DNA of 64,000 nt from Lelliottia nimipressuralis (GTDB taxonomy: Bacteria > Pseudomonadota > Gammaproteobacteria > Enterobacterales > Enterobacteriaceae). The first letter of the stretch is position 1. The number at the start of each line of letters is the position of its first letter. The position numbers and the translations under genes were made by a program. The stretch lies in NCBI RefSeq assembly GCF_004115925.1, contig NZ_SDDX01000002.1, positions 124,001 to 188,000 on the forward strand, given 5' to 3'. The notes under the pieces are model-generated. The model saw only the letters and a program-made list of their open reading frames with translations, searched no databases and was not told the DNA's origin. This document shows positions 52,366 to 61,301 of the stretch, one piece after another.

Positions 52366-53436
52366 ATGAACGATGGAACGGACTATCGCGCGATCCTTGC
52401 CGCCGATACCCCTTTACTCGACGTTCGCGCGCCGATCGAATTCACCCAAGGCGCCATGCCTGCTGCGCTCAATTTGCCGCTGATGACCGACGACGAACGC
52501 GCCGCCGTGGGCACGTGCTATAAACGCCAGGGGCCAGAAGCCGCGCTGGCGTTGGGCCATAGTCTGGTCAGCGGCGACACGCGGGAAGAGCGGATTAACG
52601 CCTGGCGCGACGCCTGTCTGGCAAACCCTGGCGGCTATCTCTGCTGTGCGCGTGGCGGGCAGCGCTCGCACATTGCCCAGGCGTGGTTAAACGCGGTGGA
52701 CATTGATTACCCGCTGATTGTGGGCGGCTACAAAGCCCTGCGTCAGACCGCGATCCAAGCCACCGCCGAACAGGTGCAAAAGCCGATGGTGCTGATTGGC
52801 GGCTGTACCGGCAGCGGCAAAACGCTGCTGGTTAAACAGCACGCGTCGGGCATCGACCTGGAGGGGCTGGCGCGTCATCGCGGCTCATCCTTTGGCCGCA
52901 CGCTTAATGCCCAGCTGTCGCAGGCCAGTTTTGAAAATCACCTGGCCGTTGCGCTGCTGAAAAAGGACGCCGCACGCTGGGTGCTGGAAGACGAAGGCCG
53001 CATGATTGGCTCCAACCATCTGCCGGAGTGTCTGCGCGAGCGCATGGCGGAATCGCCTATCGTGGTGGTGGACGATCCTTTTGATATCCGTCTTGAACGC
53101 CTGCGCGAGGAGTATTTCGCGCACATGTGGCAGGATTTTTCAGCCGCATTCGGCGAAGAAAAAGGCTGGCAGGAGTACAACGACTATCTGCACCACGGCC
53201 TGTTCGCCATCCGCCGCCGTCTGGGGTTACAGCGGTTTGCAGAGTTCAGCGCCTTACTTGATTCCGCGCTCATCGAGCAGCAGCGCACCGGACGTACCGA
53301 GGCGCACTATTCCTGGCTTGCGCCACTGCTCGATGACTATTACGACCCGATGTACCGCTTTCAGCTGACGAAAAAAGCCGACAAAATTGTTTTTCGGGGC
53401 GAATTTAACGCGGTGGCCGCCTGGCTGGCGGCCTGA
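52366..53436 (+). CDS. mnmH: MnmH (SelU/YbbB), tRNA 2-selenouridine synthase
   Basis: A 356-residue enzyme replacing sulfur by selenium at the wobble 2-thiouridine of tRNA-Lys, -Glu and -Gln through a geranylated intermediate. It has an N-terminal rhodanese domain with catalytic Cys in [11 protein letters not shown] and a P-loop domain GGCTGSGKT. The start [11 protein letters not shown] at 52366 is family-like. Its gene is convergent with the ABC permease, stops 4 bases apart. Confidence 0.93.
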   Translation: MNDGTDYRAILAADTPLLDVRAPIEFTQGAMPAALNLPLMTDDERAAVGTCYKRQGPEAALALGHSLVSGDTREERINAWRDACLANPGGYLCCARGGQRSHIAQAWLNAVDIDYPLIVGGYKALRQTAIQATAEQVQKPMVLIGGCTGSGKTLLVKQHASGIDLEGLARHRGSSFGRTLNAQLSQASFENHLAVALLKKDAARWVLEDEGRMIGSNHLPECLRERMAESPIVVVDDPFDIRLERLREEYFAHMWQDFSAAFGEEKGWQEYNDYLHHGLFAIRRRLGLQRFAEFSALLDSALIEQQRTGRTEAHYSWLAPLLDDYYDPMYRFQLTKKADKIVFRGEFNAVAAWLAA

Positions 53437-53440
53437 TTCT

Positions 53441-54100
53441 CTAACGGCGATCGCGCTTATCGGCGCGTTTCGCCAGCCAGTCGCCCAGCACCTGAACAAT
53501 CTGCACCAGCACGATCAGCGCGATCACGGTGACAACCATCACCTGGGTTTCGTAGCGGTAATAGCCGTAGCGGATCGCCAGATCCCCTACCCCACCGCCG
53601 CCGACAATTCCCGCCATCGCCGAGTAACCGATCAGGCTCACCAGCGTAATGGTCAGGCCGCGCAGCAGCCCGGCGCTCGCTTCCGGCAGTAAAACAGTGC
53701 AGATAATCCGCATCGGGCTGGCACCAAAGGCTTCTGCCGCTTCGATGATCCCCTTGTCCACTTCTCTTAGTGCGCTGTCCACCAGACGGGCGTAAAACGC
53801 AATCGCCGCCACGGAGAGCGGCACCGACGCCGCAATCGGGCCGATGGTGTTGCCGAGCAGCAGCTGCGTCAACGGCAGCAGCAGAACCAGCAGGATCACG
53901 AACGGCACCGAACGGATAATGTTCACCAGCACGGAGCTCACCAGATAGACAGCGCGGTTTTGCCAGAACAGGTGGCGGTCGGTGACAAAAATTAAAAAGC
54001 CGAGCGGCAGGCCGCCAATTATCGCCAGCACCGTTGAGATGCTCAGCATCTGGAAGGTTTCGTTAAACGCAAGGCCCAGATCGGCCACTAAATCATCCAC
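53441..54100 (-). CDS. sfbC: MetI-type ABC transporter permease (SfbC-like)
   Basis: A 219-residue inner-membrane permease with five to six spans and the EAA loop EAAEAFGASPMRIICTVLLPEA, which contacts the ATPase. YSAMAGIVGGGGVGDLAIRYGY is typical of MetI. It is the third gene of an ABC operon placed next to mnmH, where Salmonella carries sfbABC. The gene overlaps sfbB by 8 bases. The symbol follows that synteny; a methionine-type substrate is as likely as iron. Confidence 0.8.
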   Translation of the reverse strand: MDDLVADLGLAFNETFQMLSISTVLAIIGGLPLGFLIFVTDRHLFWQNRAVYLVSSVLVNIIRSVPFVILLVLLLPLTQLLLGNTIGPIAASVPLSVAAIAFYARLVDSALREVDKGIIEAAEAFGASPMRIICTVLLPEASAGLLRGLTITLVSLIGYSAMAGIVGGGGVGDLAIRYGYYRYETQVMVVTVIALIVLVQIVQVLGDWLAKRADKRDRR

Positions 54101-55106
54101 GGATCACCTCCACCTGGGCTGTACGATGACGAATATGTTCCACGGCAGACGCCACCACGGACGTGTCATCCGCCGTCAGCTGCACCACCAGAATCCCCAG
54201 CGCGCGTTCACCGATGTACTCGATTTTGCCGTGCAGAATATTCACCGCCACGCCAAATTTGATCGCCACATCCGAGAGCACGGGCTGCTCGGCGGAATCC
54301 CCAATAAACAGAATTTTCAGCAGTTGCCCCGGCAGGTGCTGCTGCAACCGCTCCGGCAGGGTCAGGTTCAGAGTATGGGAGACCAGCTGCTGCGTGAACG
54401 GATGCTGCGGATGGGCAAAGACGTCAAACACCTCGCCCAGCTCCACCACTTCGCCGCCGGACATCACCGCCACGCGATCGCAGATAGATTTGATCACGTT
54501 CATCTCATGGGTGATCAGCACGATCGTGATCCCCATCTGCTGGTTGATCTGCTTCAGCAGCGCCAGAATGGTGGCCGAGGTTTCCAGATCCAGCGCGGAT
54601 GTCGGTTCGTCGCAGAGCAGGACGTCAGGATGGTTGGCAATCGCACGGGCGATCCCCACGCGCTGTTTCTGCCCGCCGCTCAGCTGCACCGGGTAACGAT
54701 TCGCTTTGTCCGTCAGCCCGACCAGGGCGAGGATCTCCGCCACACGCGGGGCGATGTTGCTGCGCGCCCATCCGGCGGCTTTGAGGCTGAACGCCACGTT
54801 CTGCGCCACTGTGCGGGTATGCATTAAATTGAAATGCTGGAAAATCATACCGATGCGCTGGCGTGCTTTACGCAGATTCACGCCGTCGAGGGCTGAAATC
54901 TCCACGCCGTTAACATTCACGCGGCCCGCGCTCGGGCGCTGGAGCGCGTTAAGGGTGCGCAGCAGCGTGCTTTTCCCGGCGCCGCTGGTGCCGACAATGC
55001 CAAAAATCTCGCCCGCCGCAATCGTCAGGCTGACGTCGGAAACCGCACGGGTGGAAGGTCCACGTCCTGTCTGGAAGTCGACGCATACCTTGTCTAACTC
55101 AATCAT
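54093..55106 (-). CDS. sfbB: MetN-type ABC transporter ATPase (SfbB-like)
   Basis: A 337-residue ATPase: Walker A GTSGAGKST (near 39-47), Q-loop GMIFQHFN, signature LSGGQKQR, Walker B VLLCDEPTSALD and switch His in LITHEMN. The C-terminal regulatory NIL domain (about 260-337) is the one that senses methionine in MetN and inhibits transport. It is placed between the permease and binding protein genes, all minus strand. Confidence 0.85.
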   Translation of the reverse strand: MIELDKVCVDFQTGRGPSTRAVSDVSLTIAAGEIFGIVGTSGAGKSTLLRTLNALQRPSAGRVNVNGVEISALDGVNLRKARQRIGMIFQHFNLMHTRTVAQNVAFSLKAAGWARSNIAPRVAEILALVGLTDKANRYPVQLSGGQKQRVGIARAIANHPDVLLCDEPTSALDLETSATILALLKQINQQMGITIVLITHEMNVIKSICDRVAVMSGGEVVELGEVFDVFAHPQHPFTQQLVSHTLNLTLPERLQQHLPGQLLKILFIGDSAEQPVLSDVAIKFGVAVNILHGKIEYIGERALGILVVQLTADDTSVVASAVEHIRHRTAQVEVIRG

Positions 55107-55164
55107 GACTACCTCAGAAATGCGAAAAGGGCAGACTCGGCTGCCCTGTCGATCGGTTACGCGA

Positions 55165-55998
55165 TTACGGTTTTGCGGCCGTCATCCAGTCCGGTTTCTG
55201 GAAAGCGGTATACACGTTTTTCGGATCGTCGATCACCGCGCGATAGGCCGGGGACTGCACCACCGCCACGATATCTTTCGCGAAGGGTTTATCCGCATCT
55301 TCCGTGCGTACGGCGATGATATTTTTCAGGTTTTCATCGAGATGCTCCTGCGCCAGAGCGCTGGAGAGATCCAGCCCGGCGGCAATCGCAAAGTTGCCGT
55401 TCACCAGCGAGGCTGTGACGCTATCAAGCGTGCGCGGCAGCTGCGCGGCTTCCAGCGGTTTGAAGACCAGCCCTTTCGGATTGCTGGCAATATCGCGCTC
55501 AGAGGCTTTGGTCGGATCGATGTTGTCTTTGATGGTGATTAATTTCAGGGACTGCAGGAAACGCAGGCCGCGCGCGAGGTTGGTCGGGTCGTTTGACAGG
55601 GTCACAATATCGCCCTTTTTAAGCTGATCCAGGCTCTTGATCTGGCGCGAGTAAAAGCCCATTCCCGCAGTCGGCACGGTGAGTAATTTGGTCAGTTTCA
55701 GCCCTTTATCCGCCGTGAACTTATTAAAATAGAGCGAGTGCTGGAACAGGTTAACGTCGATGCTGCCGTTTGAGAGCGCCATATTTGGCTGCACGTAATC
55801 ACTGAATTCGCGCACCACGACGTTGTAGCCCTTCTCTTTCAACGAGGGGGCAATGGCCTGTTTCACCATATCGCCGTAAGGGCCTGGGGCGACGCCAAAC
55901 ACAATGGTGTGCGGATCGCTGTTAGCGTGGGCGGTCTGCAAACCGCAGAGCAGCAAAAGCGCACCGGCGGCGGCGCGAAACGTATGACGAATTCCCAT
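55165..55998 (-). CDS. sfbA: NlpA/MetQ-family substrate-binding protein (SfbA-like)
   Basis: A 277-residue periplasmic binding protein. The leader (ALLLLCGLQTAHANSD) ends in a signal peptidase I type site, although a Cys at 18 lies in a weak LLLLC context. The family segments VFGVAPGPYGDMVKQAIAP, LFQHSLYFNKF and NDPTNLARGLRFLQ (metQ-like) are present. MetQ binds D- and L-methionine; the Salmonella SfbA was described as iron-related. A MetR-type site lies upstream. It is the first gene of the operon. Confidence 0.83.
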   Translation of the reverse strand: MGIRHTFRAAAGALLLLCGLQTAHANSDPHTIVFGVAPGPYGDMVKQAIAPSLKEKGYNVVVREFSDYVQPNMALSNGSIDVNLFQHSLYFNKFTADKGLKLTKLLTVPTAGMGFYSRQIKSLDQLKKGDIVTLSNDPTNLARGLRFLQSLKLITIKDNIDPTKASERDIASNPKGLVFKPLEAAQLPRTLDSVTASLVNGNFAIAAGLDLSSALAQEHLDENLKNIIAVRTEDADKPFAKDIVAVVQSPAYRAVIDDPKNVYTAFQKPDWMTAAKP

Positions 55999-56093
55999 GA
56001 GATCTCCATTTCAAAGCGGTGTGACGTTGTGATGCCCCGTACGATGCGGGGCAGAGTCTGTTTAACATGACACAGATCACAAGCGGCTGTCCT

Positions 56094-56106
56094 TGAAATT
56101 ATTTCA
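56094..56106. promoter_or_regulatory. MetR-box-like site upstream of sfbABC
   Basis: TGAA-ATTAT-TTCA exactly fits the MetR consensus TGAA-N5-TTCA and extends to a 6-1-6 palindrome (TGAAAT/ATTTCA). It is 96 bases upstream of the sfbA start. A single match of this kind is expected by chance about once in a window this long, so the position is the main support. Confidence 0.4.
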
Positions 56107-56213
56107 TGATGTTGCGGAATATGTCGTTGAATGTGCAGGAAATTGGGATATGCGTTTTATGGGAAAGGATAGACCGTGCGCGTATATAACCGGTGAGATC
56201 GGCACAGTTCGTC

Positions 56214-56240
56214 GCCCCGGTAGCAACGTGCCACCGGGGC
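56214..56240. terminator. GC-rich hairpin after the porin gene
   Basis: GCCCCGGT (56214-56221) and ACCGGGGC (56233-56240) form a perfect 8-bp stem 14 bases past the porin stop. No T run follows on the minus strand, so it may be an mRNA-stabilising 3' structure. Confidence 0.45.
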
Positions 56241-56253
56241 CATACGTTCAGAC

Positions 56254-57399
56254 TTAGAAGTCGTAACGCAGACGTACCAGGTTCATATCACCCAGGTCGT
56301 CGGTGCTGGAGGTAAAGACGTGCTCGTAATCAACACGGAAACCGTAATCCAGCTGGAAGCTCACACCCACGCCATTATCAGTGCGCTGGTAGTTGCGGCC
56401 ATTCACATACTCAATACGATCGCCCATCACGTACGGCTGAACGGATTTCAGCGCAAACTGGCCAACCGGGATTTTGTAGCCCGCGAAGTATTCAATACCC
56501 CACGCATCACCGGCAAAGTAGTCGTTCACGGACACTTTTTTGGTGGTCATGAAGTTCTGATACCAGCCGCCGCCTGCGGAGAAGGTCCAGTTGTCCGGGG
56601 TCCAGCTCAGCGCCGTACCGAGGATATTCTGGTCGTAAGATTTGCTGTCGCCGTTGTCCGGGTTACGCATATCCGCACGGGTGTAGTTCCACGCCGCGCC
56701 CCAGGTCAGGTCGGTAGTCAGGTGATAATCCAGACCCAGTGAACCGCCGCCTTTACGTTTGTAACGCAGGCCGTTACCTGGCAGGTATTCACCGTCTTCA
56801 AACAGGTAGGAGGCGTAGATATCGGCATCGCCCACGGTTTTCTTATATTTCAGCATTTTACGGGATCGATAAGAGCCGTCGTAGTCGCCGTTGATGCCGT
56901 TACCCGGAGCCTGACCGATCATGTCATAGTCCCAGATATCGGTTTTCGCGCCCACCACATCGTAATAGACGCTGTTCTGTTGACCGAAGGTCAGCGTACC
57001 CCAGGTATCGCTTTTCAGGCCGGTGTAGAGCATACGGCGAGAGGTGTTGTTCGCGCCTTCTGCGTAGTGATTATCCCAGTCGAACAGCGCCGGAATGTTC
57101 ACACCCAGCTCGTAGTAGCTTATCCAGCTGATGTCATCGAACAGGTAGTAATCTGCGGCGAAACGGAAACGTGTACCGCCGTCGAAGCCGTTACGCTTGT
57201 AAGAACCTTTGTCGCCGTCGCCCGTCATCATGTTGAACTGAGGACGAATACTGCCGCCAACGGTGAAGTTAAGACGGCTGAGGGGGTTGCCCGCCTGCGG
57301 ATCTTGTTTCAGTACGGTGATTTCCGCTTGTGCTGCGAAAGACGCCAATGCCACTGCCGCGCCGATCGTTGCCGCCAGCGCTGTTTTTTTTATGGTCAT
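56254..57399 (-). CDS. Outer-membrane porin of the general Gram-negative porin type
   Basis: A 381-residue porin with a signal peptide (MTIKKTALAATIGAAVALAS, cleaved at AQA-EITV), alternating amphipathic beta-strands and the C-terminal LVRLRYDF ending in Phe needed for Bam recognition. TGLKSDTWGTLTFGQQNSVYYD matches the post-strand-3 region of trimeric porins, and the long acid/basic loop after it would form the constriction. It looks like a 16-strand porin but is not OmpC, OmpF or PhoE. It lies between the ABC importer and ybbP; the substrate is unknown. Confidence 0.75.
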   Translation of the reverse strand: MTIKKTALAATIGAAVALASFAAQAEITVLKQDPQAGNPLSRLNFTVGGSIRPQFNMMTGDGDKGSYKRNGFDGGTRFRFAADYYLFDDISWISYYELGVNIPALFDWDNHYAEGANNTSRRMLYTGLKSDTWGTLTFGQQNSVYYDVVGAKTDIWDYDMIGQAPGNGINGDYDGSYRSRKMLKYKKTVGDADIYASYLFEDGEYLPGNGLRYKRKGGGSLGLDYHLTTDLTWGAAWNYTRADMRNPDNGDSKSYDQNILGTALSWTPDNWTFSAGGGWYQNFMTTKKVSVNDYFAGDAWGIEYFAGYKIPVGQFALKSVQPYVMGDRIEYVNGRNYQRTDNGVGVSFQLDYGFRVDYEHVFTSSTDDLGDMNLVRLRYDF

Positions 57400-57531
57400 T
57401 ATTATTCCTTGATAGACACGCTGCTAATTATTTAGCAGACAAATAATATCCGGAATTAAACGAGCCGTGGTGTTGGGTTTTTAATGTTTTGTGCTGCTAA
57501 AAGTGGGGGTATTATCGATTTGTGCTACTTA

Positions 57532-57569
57532 ATGATTACACACCAGTATATAAACCGGTGCGTAATCAT
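57532..57569. repeat. Long inverted repeat between porin start and ybbP stop
   Basis: ATGATTAC (57532-57539) pairs with GTAATCAT (57562-57569), and after one mismatch CACC (57541-57544) pairs with GGTG (57557-57560). It sits 13 bases after the ybbP stop and about 130 bases upstream of the porin start; it may end ybbP mRNA or bind a regulator of the porin gene. Confidence 0.5.
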
Positions 57570-57581
57570 CACGTAAGGGAA

Positions 57582-59996
57582 TTAACTGGCAAACTGACGG
57601 AACAGAGCTTTGCCTTTTAACAGACGCGTTCCCAGCCAGCCACCGCACAAGGAGAGCAGCACTGCGCCGGAGACCGGAAGGATCAGCCACAGCCGCCAGT
57701 CCGGCTCCCACGGGAAGTCGAAGACTTTGGTCTGAAGCACGGCCAGCGCGGTTTCTGCACCGATGGCCGCCACCAGTCCTGACACCAGCCCCAGCAGCGC
57801 AAACTCGCACCACAGGGTTGTGCGCAGCAGGGATTTACTCGCGCCGAGCGTGCGGTACACCACCAGCTCCTGATGGCGCTGTCGCATTCCCACCTGCACC
57901 TGCGCCAGCAGCAGCAATAGGCCGCAGGCGGTGACCAGCACCACCATGACCTCCAGCGCACGGCTTACCTGCTCCAGCACCTGGCCGACCTGTTTCAGGA
58001 TCGCGCCAATATCCAGCAGGCTCACCGTCGGGAACTCGCGGTTCAGCTGCGTCAGCATGCCGTTGCCGTTTTCCCAGCGGAAGCTGGTCAGCCAGCTTTG
58101 CGGCTGCCCGTCGAGCGCCCCGGACGGGAAGATAAAGAAGAAGTTCGGACGCAGGCTTTCCCAGTCCACTTTACGCAGACTGGTCACTTTGGCGCTAAAG
58201 TCCTGGGTATCGCCAGTGAAGGTCACCGTATCCCCTAAACCGACTTTCAGCCGCGCAGCCAACCCTTCTTCCATCGACACTTCACCCGCTTTTGGCGGCC
58301 AGTTTCCGGCGGTAATCGGGTTATGATCCGGACGCTTATCCTGCCAGGTCAGATTCAGCTCACGGTTAAGCGCCTCGTCCTGATTCCCCTCCGTCGGCTT
58401 GCCGTTAATCTGCGTCAGCCGCGCGCGAACAATCGGATAGAACGACTCGGGCACAATCTGATGCTCAGAAAGGAAACCCTTCAGCGGCGTGACCTGCTCC
58501 GGTGCGATGTTAATCAGGAAATAGTTCGGGCTTTCCGGCGGCAGCTGCTGCTGCCAGCGGTCAAGCAGATCGCCGCGCAGCACCAGCAGCATCGCCAGCA
58601 GCATAAAGGAGAGTGAAAATGCCGACAGCTGGCTGAGGGTAGACCACGGCTGGCGCAGCAGACGATTCACCGCCAGACGCACGGGCAGGGATTTCAAGGT
58701 CAGCCCTTTCAGCACGTTCAGCAGCATCCAGCCCAGCACGCCGCACAGGAGCGCCAGCACAACGGCGCCGGCCAGCACCGCCCACAGCAACATGCTGCCG
58801 CCCATCAGCCAGGCGAGCAACATCACCACCACTGCCACCACAACCGGCAGATAGAATTTAAGCGGCCAGACGCTGGCAACCACATCTCTGCGCAGCACCC
58901 GCAACGGCTGCGTGGCCAGCAGCAGGCGATAAGGGCGCAGCCCCACCAACAGCGAAATCACCACCATCGCCCCCATGGCCCACAGCCAGGGCCACAGGCT
59001 GGCTGGCGGAAGTGCGGCAGGTAGCACCGGTTTCAGCAGGATCATCAGCACTTTTTCAAACAGCAGCCCAATCGCCCCGCCGGTGATGGCAGACAACGCC
59101 AGCACCATCAGCCACTGGCCGACGATCAGCTTACGCAGCTGCGCCCTGCCCGCGCCGAGGGTTTTCAGGATCGCCACCAGATCGTAGCGGCTGCGGCAGT
59201 AGTGCCCCATCGCCACCGCCACGGCAGCAACCGCCAGCAGCATGGTCAGTAGCGCAGAGAGCAGTAAAAACTGCTGCGAGCGTTCGAGGGATTTCCCCAG
59301 TGCACCGTCGTCCTGCTCCATGCCAATCCAGCGATGTTCCGGTTTCAGCTGCGGTTTCAGCCACTTTTCGTAGGCGTCGATCTGTGCAGGCGTGCCGCCA
59401 AATTTGTAGCGCCAGGTGACGCGGCTGCCCGGTTGTACGGCTCCGGTTTTTGCCACATCAGCGGTATTCATCAGCAGACGCGGTGCCATCTGGAAGGGGT
59501 TAAAGCCGGAATCCGGCTCCTGCACCACTTCCCCGGCGATTTTCAGCGTGGCGTCGCCCACGTCGATGCTGTCGCCGGTTTTCAGGTTCAGCAGCGCCAT
59601 CAGCCGAGGGGCCAGTAGCACTGAGCCTGCCGTCGGTTTTAAGCCCGGCGGCTCGGTTTGCAGCTCGCCGTACATGGGATAGATGTCGTCGACCGCTTTC
59701 ACGCTCGCCAGCTGGGGCGTATCAGCGGCGAAGGTCATGGTCTGGAAACTCAACTGCTGACCGACCTTCAGCCCCTGTTTACGCGCCTCATCGATCCACG
59801 CCTGCGGCACATCGCGTGAGCTGCTCAGGGTGCGGTCGCCCGCCATAAACTCGCGGCTTTGCTGACTTAAGCCCTTTTCCATACGATCGCTGACGCTGCC
59901 GAGCGCCAGCACGCAGGCCACCGCCAGACTCAGCGCCAGCCAGACAATCAATAGCGAGGGCGAGCGCCATTCGCGCCAGAACCAGCGTGCAATCAT
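57582..59996 (-). CDS. ybbP: YbbP, FtsX-like ABC transporter permease
   Basis: An 804-residue inner-membrane permease of the MacB/FtsX superfamily, the same length as Escherichia coli YbbP. It has about ten spans arranged as two FtsX units, with two periplasmic domains (about 45-220 and 500-680). It pairs with YbbA (4-base overlap). The Escherichia coli YbbAP complex is a mechanotransmission-type ABC system that has been linked to TesA and extraction of hydrophobic compounds. The gene is intact. Confidence 0.93.
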   Translation of the reverse strand: MIARWFWREWRSPSLLIVWLALSLAVACVLALGSVSDRMEKGLSQQSREFMAGDRTLSSSRDVPQAWIDEARKQGLKVGQQLSFQTMTFAADTPQLASVKAVDDIYPMYGELQTEPPGLKPTAGSVLLAPRLMALLNLKTGDSIDVGDATLKIAGEVVQEPDSGFNPFQMAPRLLMNTADVAKTGAVQPGSRVTWRYKFGGTPAQIDAYEKWLKPQLKPEHRWIGMEQDDGALGKSLERSQQFLLLSALLTMLLAVAAVAVAMGHYCRSRYDLVAILKTLGAGRAQLRKLIVGQWLMVLALSAITGGAIGLLFEKVLMILLKPVLPAALPPASLWPWLWAMGAMVVISLLVGLRPYRLLLATQPLRVLRRDVVASVWPLKFYLPVVVAVVVMLLAWLMGGSMLLWAVLAGAVVLALLCGVLGWMLLNVLKGLTLKSLPVRLAVNRLLRQPWSTLSQLSAFSLSFMLLAMLLVLRGDLLDRWQQQLPPESPNYFLINIAPEQVTPLKGFLSEHQIVPESFYPIVRARLTQINGKPTEGNQDEALNRELNLTWQDKRPDHNPITAGNWPPKAGEVSMEEGLAARLKVGLGDTVTFTGDTQDFSAKVTSLRKVDWESLRPNFFFIFPSGALDGQPQSWLTSFRWENGNGMLTQLNREFPTVSLLDIGAILKQVGQVLEQVSRALEVMVVLVTACGLLLLLAQVQVGMRQRHQELVVYRTLGASKSLLRTTLWCEFALLGLVSGLVAAIGAETALAVLQTKVFDFPWEPDWRLWLILPVSGAVLLSLCGGWLGTRLLKGKALFRQFAS

Positions 59997-60679
59997 GCTT
60001 CCTCCTGCAATTGCCCGTTAACCAGACGCAGACGTCTGTCGCAGCGGGCGGCAAGCTGCGGATCGTGGGTGACCAGAATCAGCGTGGTGCCGTGCTCGCG
60101 GTTGAGGGAGAAGAGTAAATCGGCAATTTTATCGCCGGTCTGCCGGTCGAGATTCCCCGTCGGTTCATCGGCAAACAGCACCTCCGGGCGACCGTTGAAC
60201 GCCCGCGCCAGTGCCACACGCTGCTGCTCGCCACCGGACAGCTGCGCCGGGAGATGATCCAGACGCTTGCCTAACCCAAGCTGCTCCAGCAGCGCTTTTG
60301 CACTGCTGCGGCTCTGACTGGCGTTTTCACCGCGCAGCAGACCCGGCAGCTCAACGTTTTCCAGCGCATTGAGAGTCGGGATGAGCATGAAAGACTGAAA
60401 CACAAAGCCGATATGCTTTGCTCGCAGCGCCGCACGCGCCTCTTCATCGAGCTTATGCAGCGGCTGACCGACCAGGTTGACCTCCCCGCTGCTGCCATCG
60501 TCCAGCCCGGCCAGAATCGCCAGCAGCGTGGACTTACCGGAACCGGATTCACCAATCAGCGCAATGGTTTCAGCGCGTTTGACAACGAGTTCAACTCCGG
60601 TGAGGATGGATAGCTCGTGCTCACCCTGACCGACGGACTTCTTAAGATGATGAACTGCAACAATGTTTTCCGCTGGCAT
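59993..60679 (-). CDS. ybbA: YbbA, ABC transporter ATPase
   Basis: A 228-residue LolD/MacB-type ATPase: Walker A GESGSGKST (about 42-50), Q-loop FVFQSFML, signature LSGGEQQRVALARA, Walker B VLFADEPTGNLD and switch His in LVTHDPQ. It drives YbbP. Its 5' end overlaps the divergent tesA gene by 33 bases, so the two start codons lie within each other's coding region. Confidence 0.93.
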   Translation of the reverse strand: MPAENIVAVHHLKKSVGQGEHELSILTGVELVVKRAETIALIGESGSGKSTLLAILAGLDDGSSGEVNLVGQPLHKLDEEARAALRAKHIGFVFQSFMLIPTLNALENVELPGLLRGENASQSRSSAKALLEQLGLGKRLDHLPAQLSGGEQQRVALARAFNGRPEVLFADEPTGNLDRQTGDKIADLLFSLNREHGTTLILVTHDPQLAARCDRRLRLVNGQLQEEA

Positions 60680-61273
60680 TTGCCCTTCCTGTTTCTGATT
60701 CTGATGACCTTTCGCGCCGCTGCGGCGGACACGTTACTGGTGCTGGGTGACAGCCTGAGTGCGGGCTACCGGATGGCGGCCACTGCCGCCTGGCCTGCGC
60801 TGCTCAACGATAAGTGGCAGACCCAAACGCCGGTGCTGAATGCCAGCATCAGCGGCGATACGTCCCAGCAGGGGCTTGCGCGCCTGCCCGCTTTGCTTAA
60901 ACAACATCAACCTCGCTGGGTGCTGGTCGAACTGGGCGGTAACGACGGTCTGCGGGGATTCCAGCCGCAACAGACAGAAGAAACCTTACGCAAAATTATT
61001 ACGGATATTCAGGCCGCCAACGCGCAGCCGTTATTAATGCAAATTCGTCTGCCTGCGAACTACGGACGCCGTTATAATGAGGCCTTTAGCGCCATCTATC
61101 CCAAGCTTGCCAAAGAATTCGATATTCCGCTGCTGCCATTTTTCATGGAGGAGGTCTATCTGAAACCGCAATGGATGCAGGATGACGGTATTCACCCCAA
61201 TCGCGACGCCCAGCCCTTTATTGCAGACTGGATGGCGACTCGACTGGCTCCTCTAGTTAAACATGACTCTTAA
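60647..61273 (+). CDS. tesA: TesA, multifunctional acyl-CoA thioesterase I / lysophospholipase
   Basis: A 208-residue periplasmic SGNH hydrolase. The leader ends at RAAA-ADTLL; block I GDSLSAGY carries the nucleophile Ser, then GGNDGLRG, and DGIHPN gives the Asp and His. It cleaves acyl-CoAs, lysophospholipids and esters. Start at 60647 yields the Escherichia coli length; ten upstream codons are not needed. It is divergent from ybbA. Confidence 0.96.
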   Translation: MMNCNNVFRWHLPFLFLILMTFRAAAADTLLVLGDSLSAGYRMAATAAWPALLNDKWQTQTPVLNASISGDTSQQGLARLPALLKQHQPRWVLVELGGNDGLRGFQPQQTEETLRKIITDIQAANAQPLLMQIRLPANYGRRYNEAFSAIYPKLAKEFDIPLLPFFMEEVYLKPQWMQDDGIHPNRDAQPFIADWMATRLAPLVKHDS

Positions 61274-61301
61274 TTAAGCGGAGATCCTGACAGGTAAAGT
61301 T

